Part shown: positions 33,834-43,502 of the stretch, one piece after another
Layout of the letters: the number at the start of each line of letters is the position of its first letter
Numbering within the stretch: position 1 is the first letter of the stretch
Assembly (NCBI RefSeq): GCF_000208745.1
Contig: NC_030855.1
Span: 16,864,947 to 16,928,946, forward strand
Length of the DNA: 64,000 bases
Reading direction: 5' to 3'
DNA from: Theobroma cacao
Lineage: Eukaryota; Streptophyta; Magnoliopsida; Malvales; Malvaceae
Program-made: the position numbers and the translations under genes
The notes under the pieces: generated by a model
What the model saw: only the letters and a program-made list of their open reading frames with translations
What the model was told of the DNA's origin: nothing
Databases searched by the model: none

Positions 33834-35078
33834 GCCAACCCATGCACCAAAATGACACTCAGATTCTCCCTGGGCCTTATTTCTGCATTTCTAACACTTT
33901 AAGATGTGACCTAAACCATTGCACAGGACATTCTGGTGAGACAGCTGGGTCCTTATATAAGAAGATATAGTTGCACCATGATTTGTTATATAGTATTAAC
34001 CATACATACAAGAAGAATCCCAAAAAGATAAGGTTTTTTTTTTTTTGAAAAAAAAAGAAAATATGAAAAATATTTTAGCTGTATGAAAAGTACTTGCTAT
34101 TAGATAATTTTTTCACTGTGAGAATTTAAATTTTAGGTAAGGCTTGAAACCAGGATGAAAACTACTTTTGCCAAAAATCATTTTCGAAATCATTAATGTG
34201 TTAACTAGAGGCACACAGGAAGAGAGAAGGAAAGATGCCTCTGCAACTAACCCTAAAAGGGAATTCCATCATTTCATATATACAAACAGGTTTGGAGTTG
34301 CACTAGTGGTATAATTAATCCTGTATAGCAGGCATACGACTATGAGTTCATTCCACCAATAATTAAATCAGCTTATCATGTCACTCTGGCTGAATCCCAA
34401 GTTCTGCGCCACTAATCAACATGATTAAAATGGTTTGCTTAGTAGCATATATAAGCACAGCAGAAAGCTAGCAGTGTTCATTATTTAAAGGTTAAAATCA
34501 AGGGCTAACAATTAATATAATGCATTGTGATCAATTAATTCGCCTGCTCTATTCCCCAGAAAAAATAATATTTCTATTTGATAATGTGCTTCTTCTTAGA
34601 AAGATGAGAAGAAAGCTTGTTAGTTGATTAACAGTCTTCAGTTTCAACTACCTTAACCTATTTATTTTATTTTCTAAAGCATTCCTGCAAACTAGAGAGA
34701 AATAGTAAGATAATCCCCAGTTGAAGATTAAAAATCATTTTCATCATCACTCAGCGTTCTTTACAATTTCGCCAGTCTCACTTAAATCTAAAGACAAAAA
34801 GAAGGTGCTCTAGGATCCCCTTTTGCTAGAATGGGTTGCTTCAACTTGTACTATACTAAAAGGTTCAGATAAGAAAGGTGCCACTTCTAAAGCATCTTCA
34901 GTTTCTTATGAAGTAATGATCAAGGACAGAAGTGAAGGAAAGAAGAATAAATGCCATCAGTACAAGAAGAGAATGAGATGTTTCCATTAACTAACATGAC
35001 CAAATATTAAAGCTTGGCGAATCTAAAGTTAATTGATTCATCCTATCAAAGTCAAGATCAGACACACCATTGTTTTTC

Positions 35079-35423
35079 TTATCTTAACTTGCATCCACTC
35101 TTCTCAAAAACCCTTGAGGGAACAGCAAACCGAGCTGAGAAAGACCTGGAGAGGTCATCAGGATCAGCTGACATCAAGCCCTGATCAAAATTCTGCGCGT
35201 ATGTGTAAGGATCATAAGAAACATGCACCCGCGTACTCGATGAACAATCAAAGATCTTCTTCTTTTCCCTCATCAGCCTTCTCCATAGCATTCTCCACCT
35301 TGGCAGCTTTGATCTGGTCACCAACACATTGATTGAATGCATCCGGTCGTACTGGCTTTTTGCATACCCTTGGCTCCATCTCAAATCCTGGGTGCCTGAA
35401 CTGCACCACTTGCTGAGTTCCAT
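35079..35423 (-). CDS. Small uncharacterised plant protein (114 aa), copy A
   Basis: A frame of 114 codons starts MELSKWCSSGTQDLRWSQGY. An upstream in-frame ATG at 35495 would add 24 residues, but the matching leader in copy B carries a stop, so I prefer 35423. Conserved-looking blocks are RSKLPRWRMLWRRLMREKKK, FDCSSSTRVHVSYDPYTYAQ, NFDQGL and DPDDLSRSFSARFAVPSRVF. This W-R/K-rich then YDPYTYxQNFDQG pattern recalls small single-exon plant proteins of unknown function. No signal peptide or TM segment is present. The paralogue in copy B is destroyed, and conservation between copies over this frame supports past function. Confidence 0.65.
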   Translation of the reverse strand: MELSKWCSSGTQDLRWSQGYAKSQYDRMHSINVLVTRSKLPRWRMLWRRLMREKKKIFDCSSSTRVHVSYDPYTYAQNFDQGLMSADPDDLSRSFSARFAVPSRVFEKSGCKLR

Positions 35424-36891
35424 AGTGAAAGAAAATCTATAGAACAGGTGGTTGTAGATCTTGTTCTGGCCGGAGTGTAAAGCCTCTGGGTCCATGTACT
35501 AGGGTACTTATACAGAATGACCATTTTCAAAGTCAAATCGTATGATGCCCCTAGTAATGGATTGATTTTTCAAAACAAACCAAATTTCAATGTTAATTTA
35601 ACTTCCATATGTGATTTTTTTTTATGGGGGTATTTCAATAAGTTGATCCTAAAATTAAGCTAAATGCGATGGTAAGTTTTTTAAATGTTCCTTTGGGTCT
35701 ACTATTATAATTTATAACACAGCTAGCTACATATGTGGTTGATGCATTGACCTGCAAAGTGACAATTGGATTAGTTTTGTTGATTTGAACTGTCAAGATT
35801 AATTAGAATTGAATTTTAATGCTTTTGCTTCTCTTCAAATCATTATTCAAACTGATTACTATCTTAAAAAAGAAATAATTAATTATGGGTGCATGGGCTT
35901 CAAACTGCTGCAGCTTTTCGGTTTGGGATTCAAGGCCCAAACAGGTGGCCTTGTTGTTCCTTCCTTTATTTTACGTGGTACAACCTTTGAATTTATTGGT
36001 TTTGTCTTATTCCACCTATTCTATTTATTGGATACTGGCCTTATTTGATCCAAATTTGACATGATCTGAGCTGAATAATTCCAATAATTAATTCAGAACG
36101 ATCGACATTTGAATAGTTCATTTAAATTTAATTCGATTAATTTTACCTTGAATCTAAGATAACTTAAATCTCAATGACTAATCCCTAATAATCTAAGCCT
36201 GCATGATATAAATTTTAATAGTTTAAAAGTCAAACTCAAATTAGTCGAATTTAAAATAACCAAAATTCAAATTTGATTATTATTTTTAAGTCTTTGTCAC
36301 CTCATGAAAAAAGTTAGATTTCTAAAAAAGTGTTTTATGAAAGATGCTTCGTAATGTGTATGAAAAAATTACTTTGTAATTGAGAAAGTTTCTTTAACCA
36401 AGTCTCTCAAAGGTTACCTTAATAATTGACTCTCAACTCTCAATTTCTTAAATTTTAGATGAGCATCTAATTTAAAATAAAATGATAATAAATAGAAAGG
36501 CCCTTGTTATATTTATTAGAGAAAGGCTTGCACAATGCTGCAGGCCCGACCAGCTTAAAATGAAAGAAAGCCCAAAGATGCAAAAACAATCCAAGAACAG
36601 TGAAGGCTCAAGTCTCAATAAACATAAATCCGAAAAGTCCAAAATTAGCTTGAAACTCCCCACCAATATGAATTTAACTCAAATCAAGCTATCATGTGTT
36701 CAACAATTAGACTGTATAGCTGTCAACCAGTTAATCTATTTATGGATAACTTTTAATGTATGTAGATTTAAAATATAATCAACTTAAAAGATGTGAGACT
36801 ATCACCACTTTAATATTTTCCCTCCGTTCACTTGTAGGTAGTACGAATCTATCACAAGCATGAGACAAACAGAATGGAGACTAATGGAGGG

Positions 36892-37540
36892 GTCTAGACC
36901 TGACAATTCTTGTTTTCGTGTCTTAAACGTGTCAGATGCGATTAGACACGAAACACGTTAAGGCTAAACACAAACACGACATATTTAATATTCGTGTCTT
37001 AAATTTAAAACACGTACACGTACACGTTTAATACACGTGTAACATGACACGACACGATTAACACGTTTTATACGTTTATTAAACGTGTCAATATACGACA
37101 CGACACAATTAATAACACGTTTAACATGATTAACACGTTTAACACGATTAAATAAAAATATTTATAATTAAATATAATTTTATTATTTAAATTTAAAATC
37201 TATAATTATAAAAATAATTATAACAAAATAATAATAATAATAACATCAAATATAATTAAATTTAATATAAATAACATACATAAAATTCATTATCATACAT
37301 AAGGTTAAAATACACATTAAATAATTATTAAAAATTATTTATATAAGGTTAAAATAGTTTTGAACTATTAATGTTTAATAGGTTAATAAACGTGTCATGT
37401 ATATACGTTTAAACACAATGACACGATTAAGTAAACGTGTTTGTCGTGTCTAACACATTAAGAACAAACCCAAAACCTGTTTAACCCGTGTCTTCTCGTA
37501 TCGTGTTAACGTATTGTGTCTAAAATTGTCAAGTCTAGAA
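36892..37540. mobile_element. hAT-like non-autonomous element with ACACG-rich ends
   Basis: Both ends are packed with words such as CGTGTCTTAAACGTGT, GACACGAAACACG, ACACGTTT and TTCGTGTC around an AT-rich core with no ORF. Ends resemble inverted repeats (CTGACAATT at 36900 and AATTGTCAA at 37524-37532), flanked by GTCTAGAC/GTCTAGAA, an 8 bp duplication with one mismatch. Copy B lacks the element: its sequence goes straight from GAGACTAAAGG to CCAATAAC near 63381-63404. Exact ends are uncertain because that site lacks the GTCTAGA word. Confidence 0.75.
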
Positions 37541-37754
37541 GGGCCAATAACAAACAGCGCAATGCCTTTTCTAATATTGTATTGAATTTTTAGGACAAGT
37601 ATTCAACCTAAAATCAATTAGCAATAAGTGATGATATTCTTGTTATATTTATACATCCAACATACTCCTAATTTAATAGATGTGGGATTTCTTTTATCAC
37701 CACTTCAATATTCTCCTTCTTACAAAGACCACAAATCTATCGTACAACATGAAT

Positions 37755-38400
37755 CAACAAAAAGGCCAACGAATGAACTTTAATTCTATATTGAATTTTT
37801 AAGAATATATCAAACTTGAAACCAAAATACTCCTAATTTAATTGAAATGGATTTCTTTTATAATCGGGCTAATACTCTCCCTCACATTTAGGGATCACAA
37901 ATCTATCACATAGCAAGAATCAACGAAAGAGAGTGATAGAGGAGCTAACAAACAGGAGTAGTGCCTACTTATATATATTTACAACAAAAAACAATATTTT
38001 TTCTCTTATAATAGCTCTATATGATCTATGTTTTTCAGTTGATTACAACTTATCCTCATATGCTTTGTATTGTCTCAACAAAAAGGCCAACGAATGAACT
38101 CTTATCCTATATTGAATTTTTAAGACTATATCCTAACTTAAAACCAAAATACTCCTAATTTAACTAATATAGATTTCTTTTATCATCAATCTAATACTCT
38201 CCCCCACATTTAGAACCACAGATCTATCACATAGCATGAATCAACGGAAGAGAGTGATAGAAGAGCTAACGAATAGGAGTAGTGCCTATTCACACTCACA
38301 CACACACAAAATAATTTTTTTCTCTTAGAATAGTTCCATATGATCTAGGTTTTTCAATTGATTACAAGTTATCCTCATCTGGTTTGTATTGTCTCTTTTT
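37755..38400 (+). repeat. 321 bp tandem duplication within copy A
   Basis: CAACAAAAAGGCCAACGAAT occurs at 37755 and 38076 and the following about 320 bp match (CCAAAATACTCCTAATTTAA; GAGTGATAGA; TAGTGCCTA). Copy B has the unit once (about 63600-63945). Confidence 0.8.
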
Positions 38401-38465
38401 CTTTTTGGGCTCCTTAATTTTCTTTCTTTCCTTCTCCCAAAACACTTTTCTTATCCATATATTGG

Positions 38466-38935
38466 ATGATGTATTGTTTGCTTTGGTATGTTGGATTCAT
38501 GGGTTGTGTGTCACGGTCCACATCAATCCCTGTGATGTATTGTTTGCTTTGATCCAATGGATTCATGGGTTGTGTGTCACAGTCCACATCAATCCCTTTG
38601 ATGTATTGTTTGCTTTGGTCCATTGGATTCATGAGTTGTGTGTCACGGTCCACATCAATCCTGTGATGTATTGTTTGCTTTAGTTCATTGGACTCATGGT
38701 TTTGTTCAATAAAAAGCACATCACAAGTTGAAAATGATGTAAACCCTTATATACCTAGTATCATTCAAGCACATAGTCGATGTGGGAGTCATGACTCCCT
38801 TCTTTAGAACTATGACATCTTCCCTTAATCCTTACTAAGAGTTTTTATTCGATATGGGACTTTGGGCCTCTACTCACTAGGAGCATTATCTCAATGATGT
38901 GGTTTTAGCGTGAACCTTATGAATCCTACATTATA
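38466..38935 (-). mobile_element. TRIM LTR with its end tandemly repeated
   Basis: A TRIM LTR (same family as 2513-3174, minus orientation) whose terminal part, TGTCACGGTCCACATCAATC plus TGATGTATTGTTTGCTTT..ATTCATG, is repeated in tandem with a period of about 63-64 bp. Three full starts lie at about 38510, 38575 and 38640, with a partial one at 38466. The remaining LTR body runs to about 38935. Confidence 0.75.
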
Positions 38936-39165
38936 GAGATATGGTCCCAGCAGATATAGCTATAAGTCCCATATCGAATAGAAGCTCTTAACTAGGAGCT
39001 AAGAAAGGATATTATGGTCCTAGAGGGAGCCATGAATCTCACATGTATTAAAATAAAAGTTTACACCACCTTCAATTTGTAAGATATTTTATGAGATAAA
39101 AATGTGAGACTAACAAGCTAAAACAGACAATATCTAAAAAAAGATTAGTGTGAACCGCATAACTA
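38936..39165 (+). mobile_element. Degenerate TRIM LTR in opposite orientation
   Basis: Shares GTTTACACCACCTTCAA, GAGCCATGAATCTCACAT and AGATTAGTGTGAACCG with the plus-oriented LTRs at 6503-8396. It lies head to head with the LTR before it. The ends are decayed. Confidence 0.65.
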
Positions 39166-40086
39166 GTCAAGGAAGTGGACAGCGTGGGTGCGCACAAAAG
39201 AAAAGTCTTAAGGTTTAATATAAATAGGGTGATCACCTAGGGAAAAGGTCGGGATATCTACAACTAGTTATTAATTTGATGCTCTTATGAGACTAAAAAA
39301 AATATTAAATCACGAGAGGGATGTTCCAAAATTTTAATTTACAAGGGCTGTAATAGCCAATAGGTTTCTATGAAATATAGTTTGAAAAGGAATACTAAAT
39401 ATATGGTTTTATTGAATTTGTACACCAAGAAGATTTTCCCTATAGTTTCACACAAGAAATATATAACTTTTGGCATAAATGGGAATATATTATACTCTTA
39501 AATAGTCATAAGCTGATAGGAAAATCCACTTTATACAGATTAATCAATGCGTCCAGTATGATTGAAACAAGATGTGCTAGATTACTATATATCATGATAT
39601 GCTGCACACGTTTCAAACTTTACAATCCCCAAATCTGTTTCAATGTTTACAAATGCAGGTTTGGGATACCGGTGAATCTTTCAACTTTGCTGCACTTCAT
39701 GCAATCATCTGCACTCGAGGTCATATCCAGCGCTTGCAACTTCATTTCTAAACATATTAAAACAATTTAGCAAAACCGATCGAATACTCTTTTCCAGACA
39801 TAAACTGCTTGTAGACCATCCTAAACAAGGCATGCTCGACTAGTTATCTGACCAACAATTTCCCTGTAATTGCAATGGTAGTGGGTAGTGGCTCCTGGCT
39901 GGCTAGCAGCTACCTTTCAAGCATTGAATTCCAAGAAACAATTGAAAATTGTGTCATTTGCAGTCTAATAATGGCAGATGTTTCAGTTTGAGGACTGCAG
40001 TCATGACTCATTTTAATAGATGTCAGGGATTTAGTGCATAAGCTATAATGTTTTTATGATATAAACAGGAAAAGTTCGGTTATGAC
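39166..40086. other. Intergenic, no gene recognised
   Basis: AT-rich. No homology recognised; includes the region downstream of the LEA_2-type gene. Confidence 0.5.
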
Positions 40087-41952
40087 TCAGAAGAAAAGCA
40101 ACTTAACTTGTTGATGCATCCTTACCATCGGGTAACAATTTTGGCGGATGATAGTCTGATTGGTTCTATTTACCACAATCTCACATGAGACTCTTGCCTG
40201 TAGAAAAATTACAATAAAGACAATGTAAAATCATGAAACAGAAGACAATTCATTTTGAAAAATAAGCTGCTGTAATGATAAGACAATGCAGAAGCAACAA
40301 AACTTTAGAATATGACATTAATGCTTCCATTTCATTGTATTTCTCTGCGCAAAGGTTTGAGAATTGAAGTGAGGGTGCTCAATTGCAAACTTGCCATGAG
40401 AAGCAACACAAAAAAGGTAACTGATTGAACCCAAAAATGCACATTCAAAATGTAGTCAAAATCATCAAAAGGCAGAAGCAGTCTGTATAGAACATCTGAG
40501 ACAATATAGCATATCAGCATTTCAACACAAAAACAAGAAATCATGAATCTTCATTCTGTTTGTTTCAACTCCCAAACTTAGGACCATTTATCTTGTGGTC
40601 AAAATGGAATGTTAACAGTACAGCTCTAGATGCTCATTTAACAAAGGCTATTACATGAGTTCTTTAACCAATGACTTCCATATCAATAAGTTTCTTCTGA
40701 AAAAGGAACTGTGAGACTAAACTCCCTCAATCACTTATATAAAGAAAATAAATAAACTGACTCTGCAAGCACAGTAAGTTTTAACGTGCTAGCTAGTATA
40801 TTAATCCCACAGGATAGGGCTAACTAATTAATTTCCTTGAAGCAACAAACATTTTGAGAAATGTAGACTAATTAGTCACATAGCCTTGATTCGAAGGACT
40901 AACCATCAAAGTTCAAGATTGAAGAATTGAAGATGAAAACCACTAAGCAACAAATTTTGCTTAGATCATTTTCTTAGGCAATGTTTAGTTGGCGTAAATC
41001 AGCTTTGATGGTTAGCCTCAATTGAAAATTTTCCCAGAAAACAAATTCAGTATGGCAATCAACGCCACAAAAACAAACCTTTAAGCTTAATTTAGCTAAA
41101 GATTACAAGCAACGGAACCAGCACCAACACGTTTTAGTGCTTCGAAGAGACGCTATCAACATTAATTAAACGAACCTACATCAAGCTTCGACCTTAATAT
41201 AGCCAGTCTTTAAACCTATAATAAACTAAAAATAAAATTATATAAAATAGCAGAACAGACCCTCATAAGATAAATCTTAACATATACAAATGTAGGTCTT
41301 GACAAATAAGGTCTAATTAAGAAAGCAAATATAACAATTCAAAGAAGAAAAGTTTTGGCTTTTTTACCTTCAAAGGGAACTTAAACAAGGACAGACCAAG
41401 CCAGCCTGCAACCTCCGTAACAGTATCAAACGGGACAGTTCCCCTGGCCAAGTCCTCCAGCATATACACAACGTCGGACAACACTTCAACCCCATTAAGC
41501 TCCAGCTCTGCCTGCACGTAAGACGAACCCCACGCCCTCACGTGACCATGCTCCGACGTCACGTGCCCCAGCATCTTCCCTCTGTACCCAACGGCCACGT
41601 CCAAGCTAGTAAAGTCCACGGAATACACGTCCGAATTCCTCACTTTCAAAGTAACCAACAAAGATATATCTAGTGCTATGATGGGTATGGTATGCAGTTG
41701 CATGCGGTCTACGTGCATCCTTACAATCTTTACTTCAGGGTCAGACGGCCAGAAAATGTACACCGAGGTAGCTAGCAACACCAAGGAAGCCGTGCATAGT
41801 ATCCGACAACCGCACCAACGGAGTGTCGGGCGGTAGTAGGGCAAAACTAAGTAGTTTTGATCGGGAGGTTGAGATGGTAAAGCAGTGAAGTAGTGGCATG
41901 GGGACGATGGTTCTTCCGGTGGTGGTGGTTGTTCAAGTTTTGAGAAAACCAT
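40087..41952 (-). CDS. LEA_2 / NDR1-HIN1-like (NHL) membrane-anchored protein
   Basis: Two exons on the minus strand: 41368-41952 and 40087-40197, joined in phase 0 (donor AAG|GTAAAA, acceptor CTACAG|GC), giving 231 residues. The N-terminus is proline-rich (EQPPPPEEPSSP). One membrane segment spans about 51-68 (ILCTASLVLLATSVYIFW). It is followed by an LEA_2/WHy-like domain (about 75-200: ALDISLLVTLKVRNSDVYSV, YRGKMLGHV, and exon-2 ARVSCEIVVNRTNQTIIRQN then CYP). NHL proteins are anchored at the plasma membrane or ER and act in defence or stress responses. The final 13 residues come from reading through a perfect donor-like ATG|GTAAGG at about 40123, so a third exon with a different C-terminus is possible. 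The first ATG lies 237 bp from the start of duplication copy B. Confidence 0.88.
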
Positions 41953-42555
41953 TGGCGTGTGAGAGAAATGTCAGGACTTAGGACTTAGGAGTGTGTGTGT
42001 GTAAGGGAAGAGTATGTATGTTTAGAGGAAGGTGGGTTTTTTGTTTGCTTTCTCTTTGTTGAGTTTGCTTTGAGTGTAGCAATCGTGAAAGTTTTGTCTT
42101 TCTCCTTTGGGTTAAAAGAAGATATTTGGTTTTTGTCATGAGATAGGAAATAGTAATTAGAAACCATGTGAATGATTAGTTATGTAGTGCCAACCGATGC
42201 ACCAAAATGACACTCAATGCTCACTGGGCCTTATTCCTGCATTTCTAACACTTTAAGATGAGACCTAAACCATTGCACCGGACATTCTGGTGAGACAGCT
42301 GGGTCCTTATATGTAAGAAGATATGGTTGCACCATGATTTGTTATGTACTATTAACCATACTACCAGAAGAATCCCAAAGAGATAAGGTTTTTTTTTTTT
42401 GAAAAAATAAAGCAAATATGAAAAATATTTTAACTGTATGAAAAGGATTTGCTATTAGATAATTTTTCACTGTGAGAGTTCAAATTTGAGGTAAGACTTG
42501 AAATCAGGATAAAAACTACTTTTGCCAAAAATCATTGTCGCAACCATTAATGTTT

Positions 42556-42665
42556 GAGGAAATTGTGAGAAAAGGACCTCGTGATAAGGTAATTTCAGAA
42601 ATAATCACCTATATAAAGTTATCTGTTTCTAGTAAAAAATAAACATGAGTAAACCAAAATACCCT
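42556..42665 (+). repeat. Left terminal inverted repeat of the MULE
   Basis: Aligns over about 110 bp with the reverse complement of 54084-54193. Examples are AATAATCAC...AGTTATCTGTTTCTAG against AATAACCGT...TTTAACTGTTTTTAG, and ATACCCTTAA against ATGCCCTTAA. Identity is moderate by eye. Confidence 0.7.
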
Positions 42666-42738
42666 TAAAAACATCGTTTCAAATAAATGCTAAGCTGTTT
42701 GAGCTATTTGCCTCCTGCTAGAGAGAAAATGAAAAACA

Positions 42739-42996
42739 TTAAAAATAAATGCGTGCAGCTGTTTGGACTCGATCATCTTTCTCTGTCTCAACTCTAGCAA
42801 GTCTTTGTTGAGCACCATCGTTGTCAGCTCTCTCAGATCTCTGAACTGTATGAGCTCTGTCAACTCTCTGTTGAGCACCATCATCATCGGGCTGTGGTCT
42901 ATCTCTCAGCATCTGGTCACATTGTCGTAGATTAACACACCTTATAGTAGAGATGACATCAAGGTACTTGTTATTGGGTTTATTTCTGTAACACAC
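42739..42996 (-). other. Unassigned 85-codon frame near the MULE left end
   Basis: An open minus-strand frame with a repeated DGAQQR motif. It has no recognised homology and low complexity; it may simply reflect a short internal duplication (GTTGAGCACCATC occurs twice). Confidence 0.2.
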
Positions 42997-43084
42997 TTAA
43001 ATTTCTGAAACATTTGGTGTAAATGATAAGATGGATTAGAAACATTGCCCAGAGTTGTTACACCCCATGCATCTATAACATGAG

Positions 43085-43450
43085 TTAGAGTTATTTTAGT
43101 GTGTTACGACTGTTCCTGGCGTGTTGTGGGTTAACTAGTTTTTTGGGTTGTTAGCGTGTCACGGCTATTCCTAGGGTGTGGTGGGTTAACTGAATTTATG
43201 GGTTTTTGGTGTGTCACGGCTGTCCCTGGTGTGTCGTTGGTTAATTGGTTTTTTGAGTTTTTAGCGTGTCACGGCTGTTGGTGTAACCAGTTAGTAATTA
43301 TAGTGATTGGCGTGTCACGACAGTGATGCATGGCATGTAACGATACTGATGCATGGCGTGTCACGACATTTGACTTGATTTGCATGGCGTGTTACAACAT
43401 TTTACATTATATGCATGGCATGTAACAACACGACTGACAAATTTTTGATC
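43085..43450 (+). repeat. MULE motif array a (GCGTGTCACG), upstream of mudrA
   Basis: Irregular tandem units containing GCGTGTCACGGCT, later GCATGGCGTGTCACGACA, with drifted versions (GCATGTAACGA, GCGTGTTACAA). The orientation is opposite to array b on the far side of mudrA. Confidence 0.85.
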
Positions 43451-43502
43451 ACGGCATGTATTGTGTAAAATGATTGATAATATATTTTTTTTAAAATTTT
43501 AG

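Larger units (their letters stand above)
33834..38455 (+). repeat. Segmental duplication, copy A
   Basis: Starts at GCCAACCCATGCACCAAAAT and is collinear with copy B (42189-63976) to about TTTCTTATCC at 38455. It contains the small minus-strand gene at 35079-35423. It lacks the MULE, Copia element and solo LTR present in copy B, and has a hAT-like insertion and an extra 321 bp tandem unit instead. Confidence 0.93.

Noticed and set aside
34290..34380. tRNA-like boxes (TAGTGGTATAATT and GAGTTCATTCC) in copy A, also in copy B at about 54292-54360
   Set aside because: Spacing loosely fits A and B boxes, but no acceptor or anticodon stem can be paired and there is no SINE tail or target duplication. 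Could be an ancient SINE head, but unsupported.
35809..36048. 79-codon ORF in copy A
   Set aside because: Not conserved in copy B (62525-62780), where indels and stops break it, and no homology.
38384..38719. ORFs on both strands with repeated VHINP or DQSKQY units
   Set aside because: Produced by the 63-64 bp tandem repeat of a TRIM LTR end; no coding evidence.
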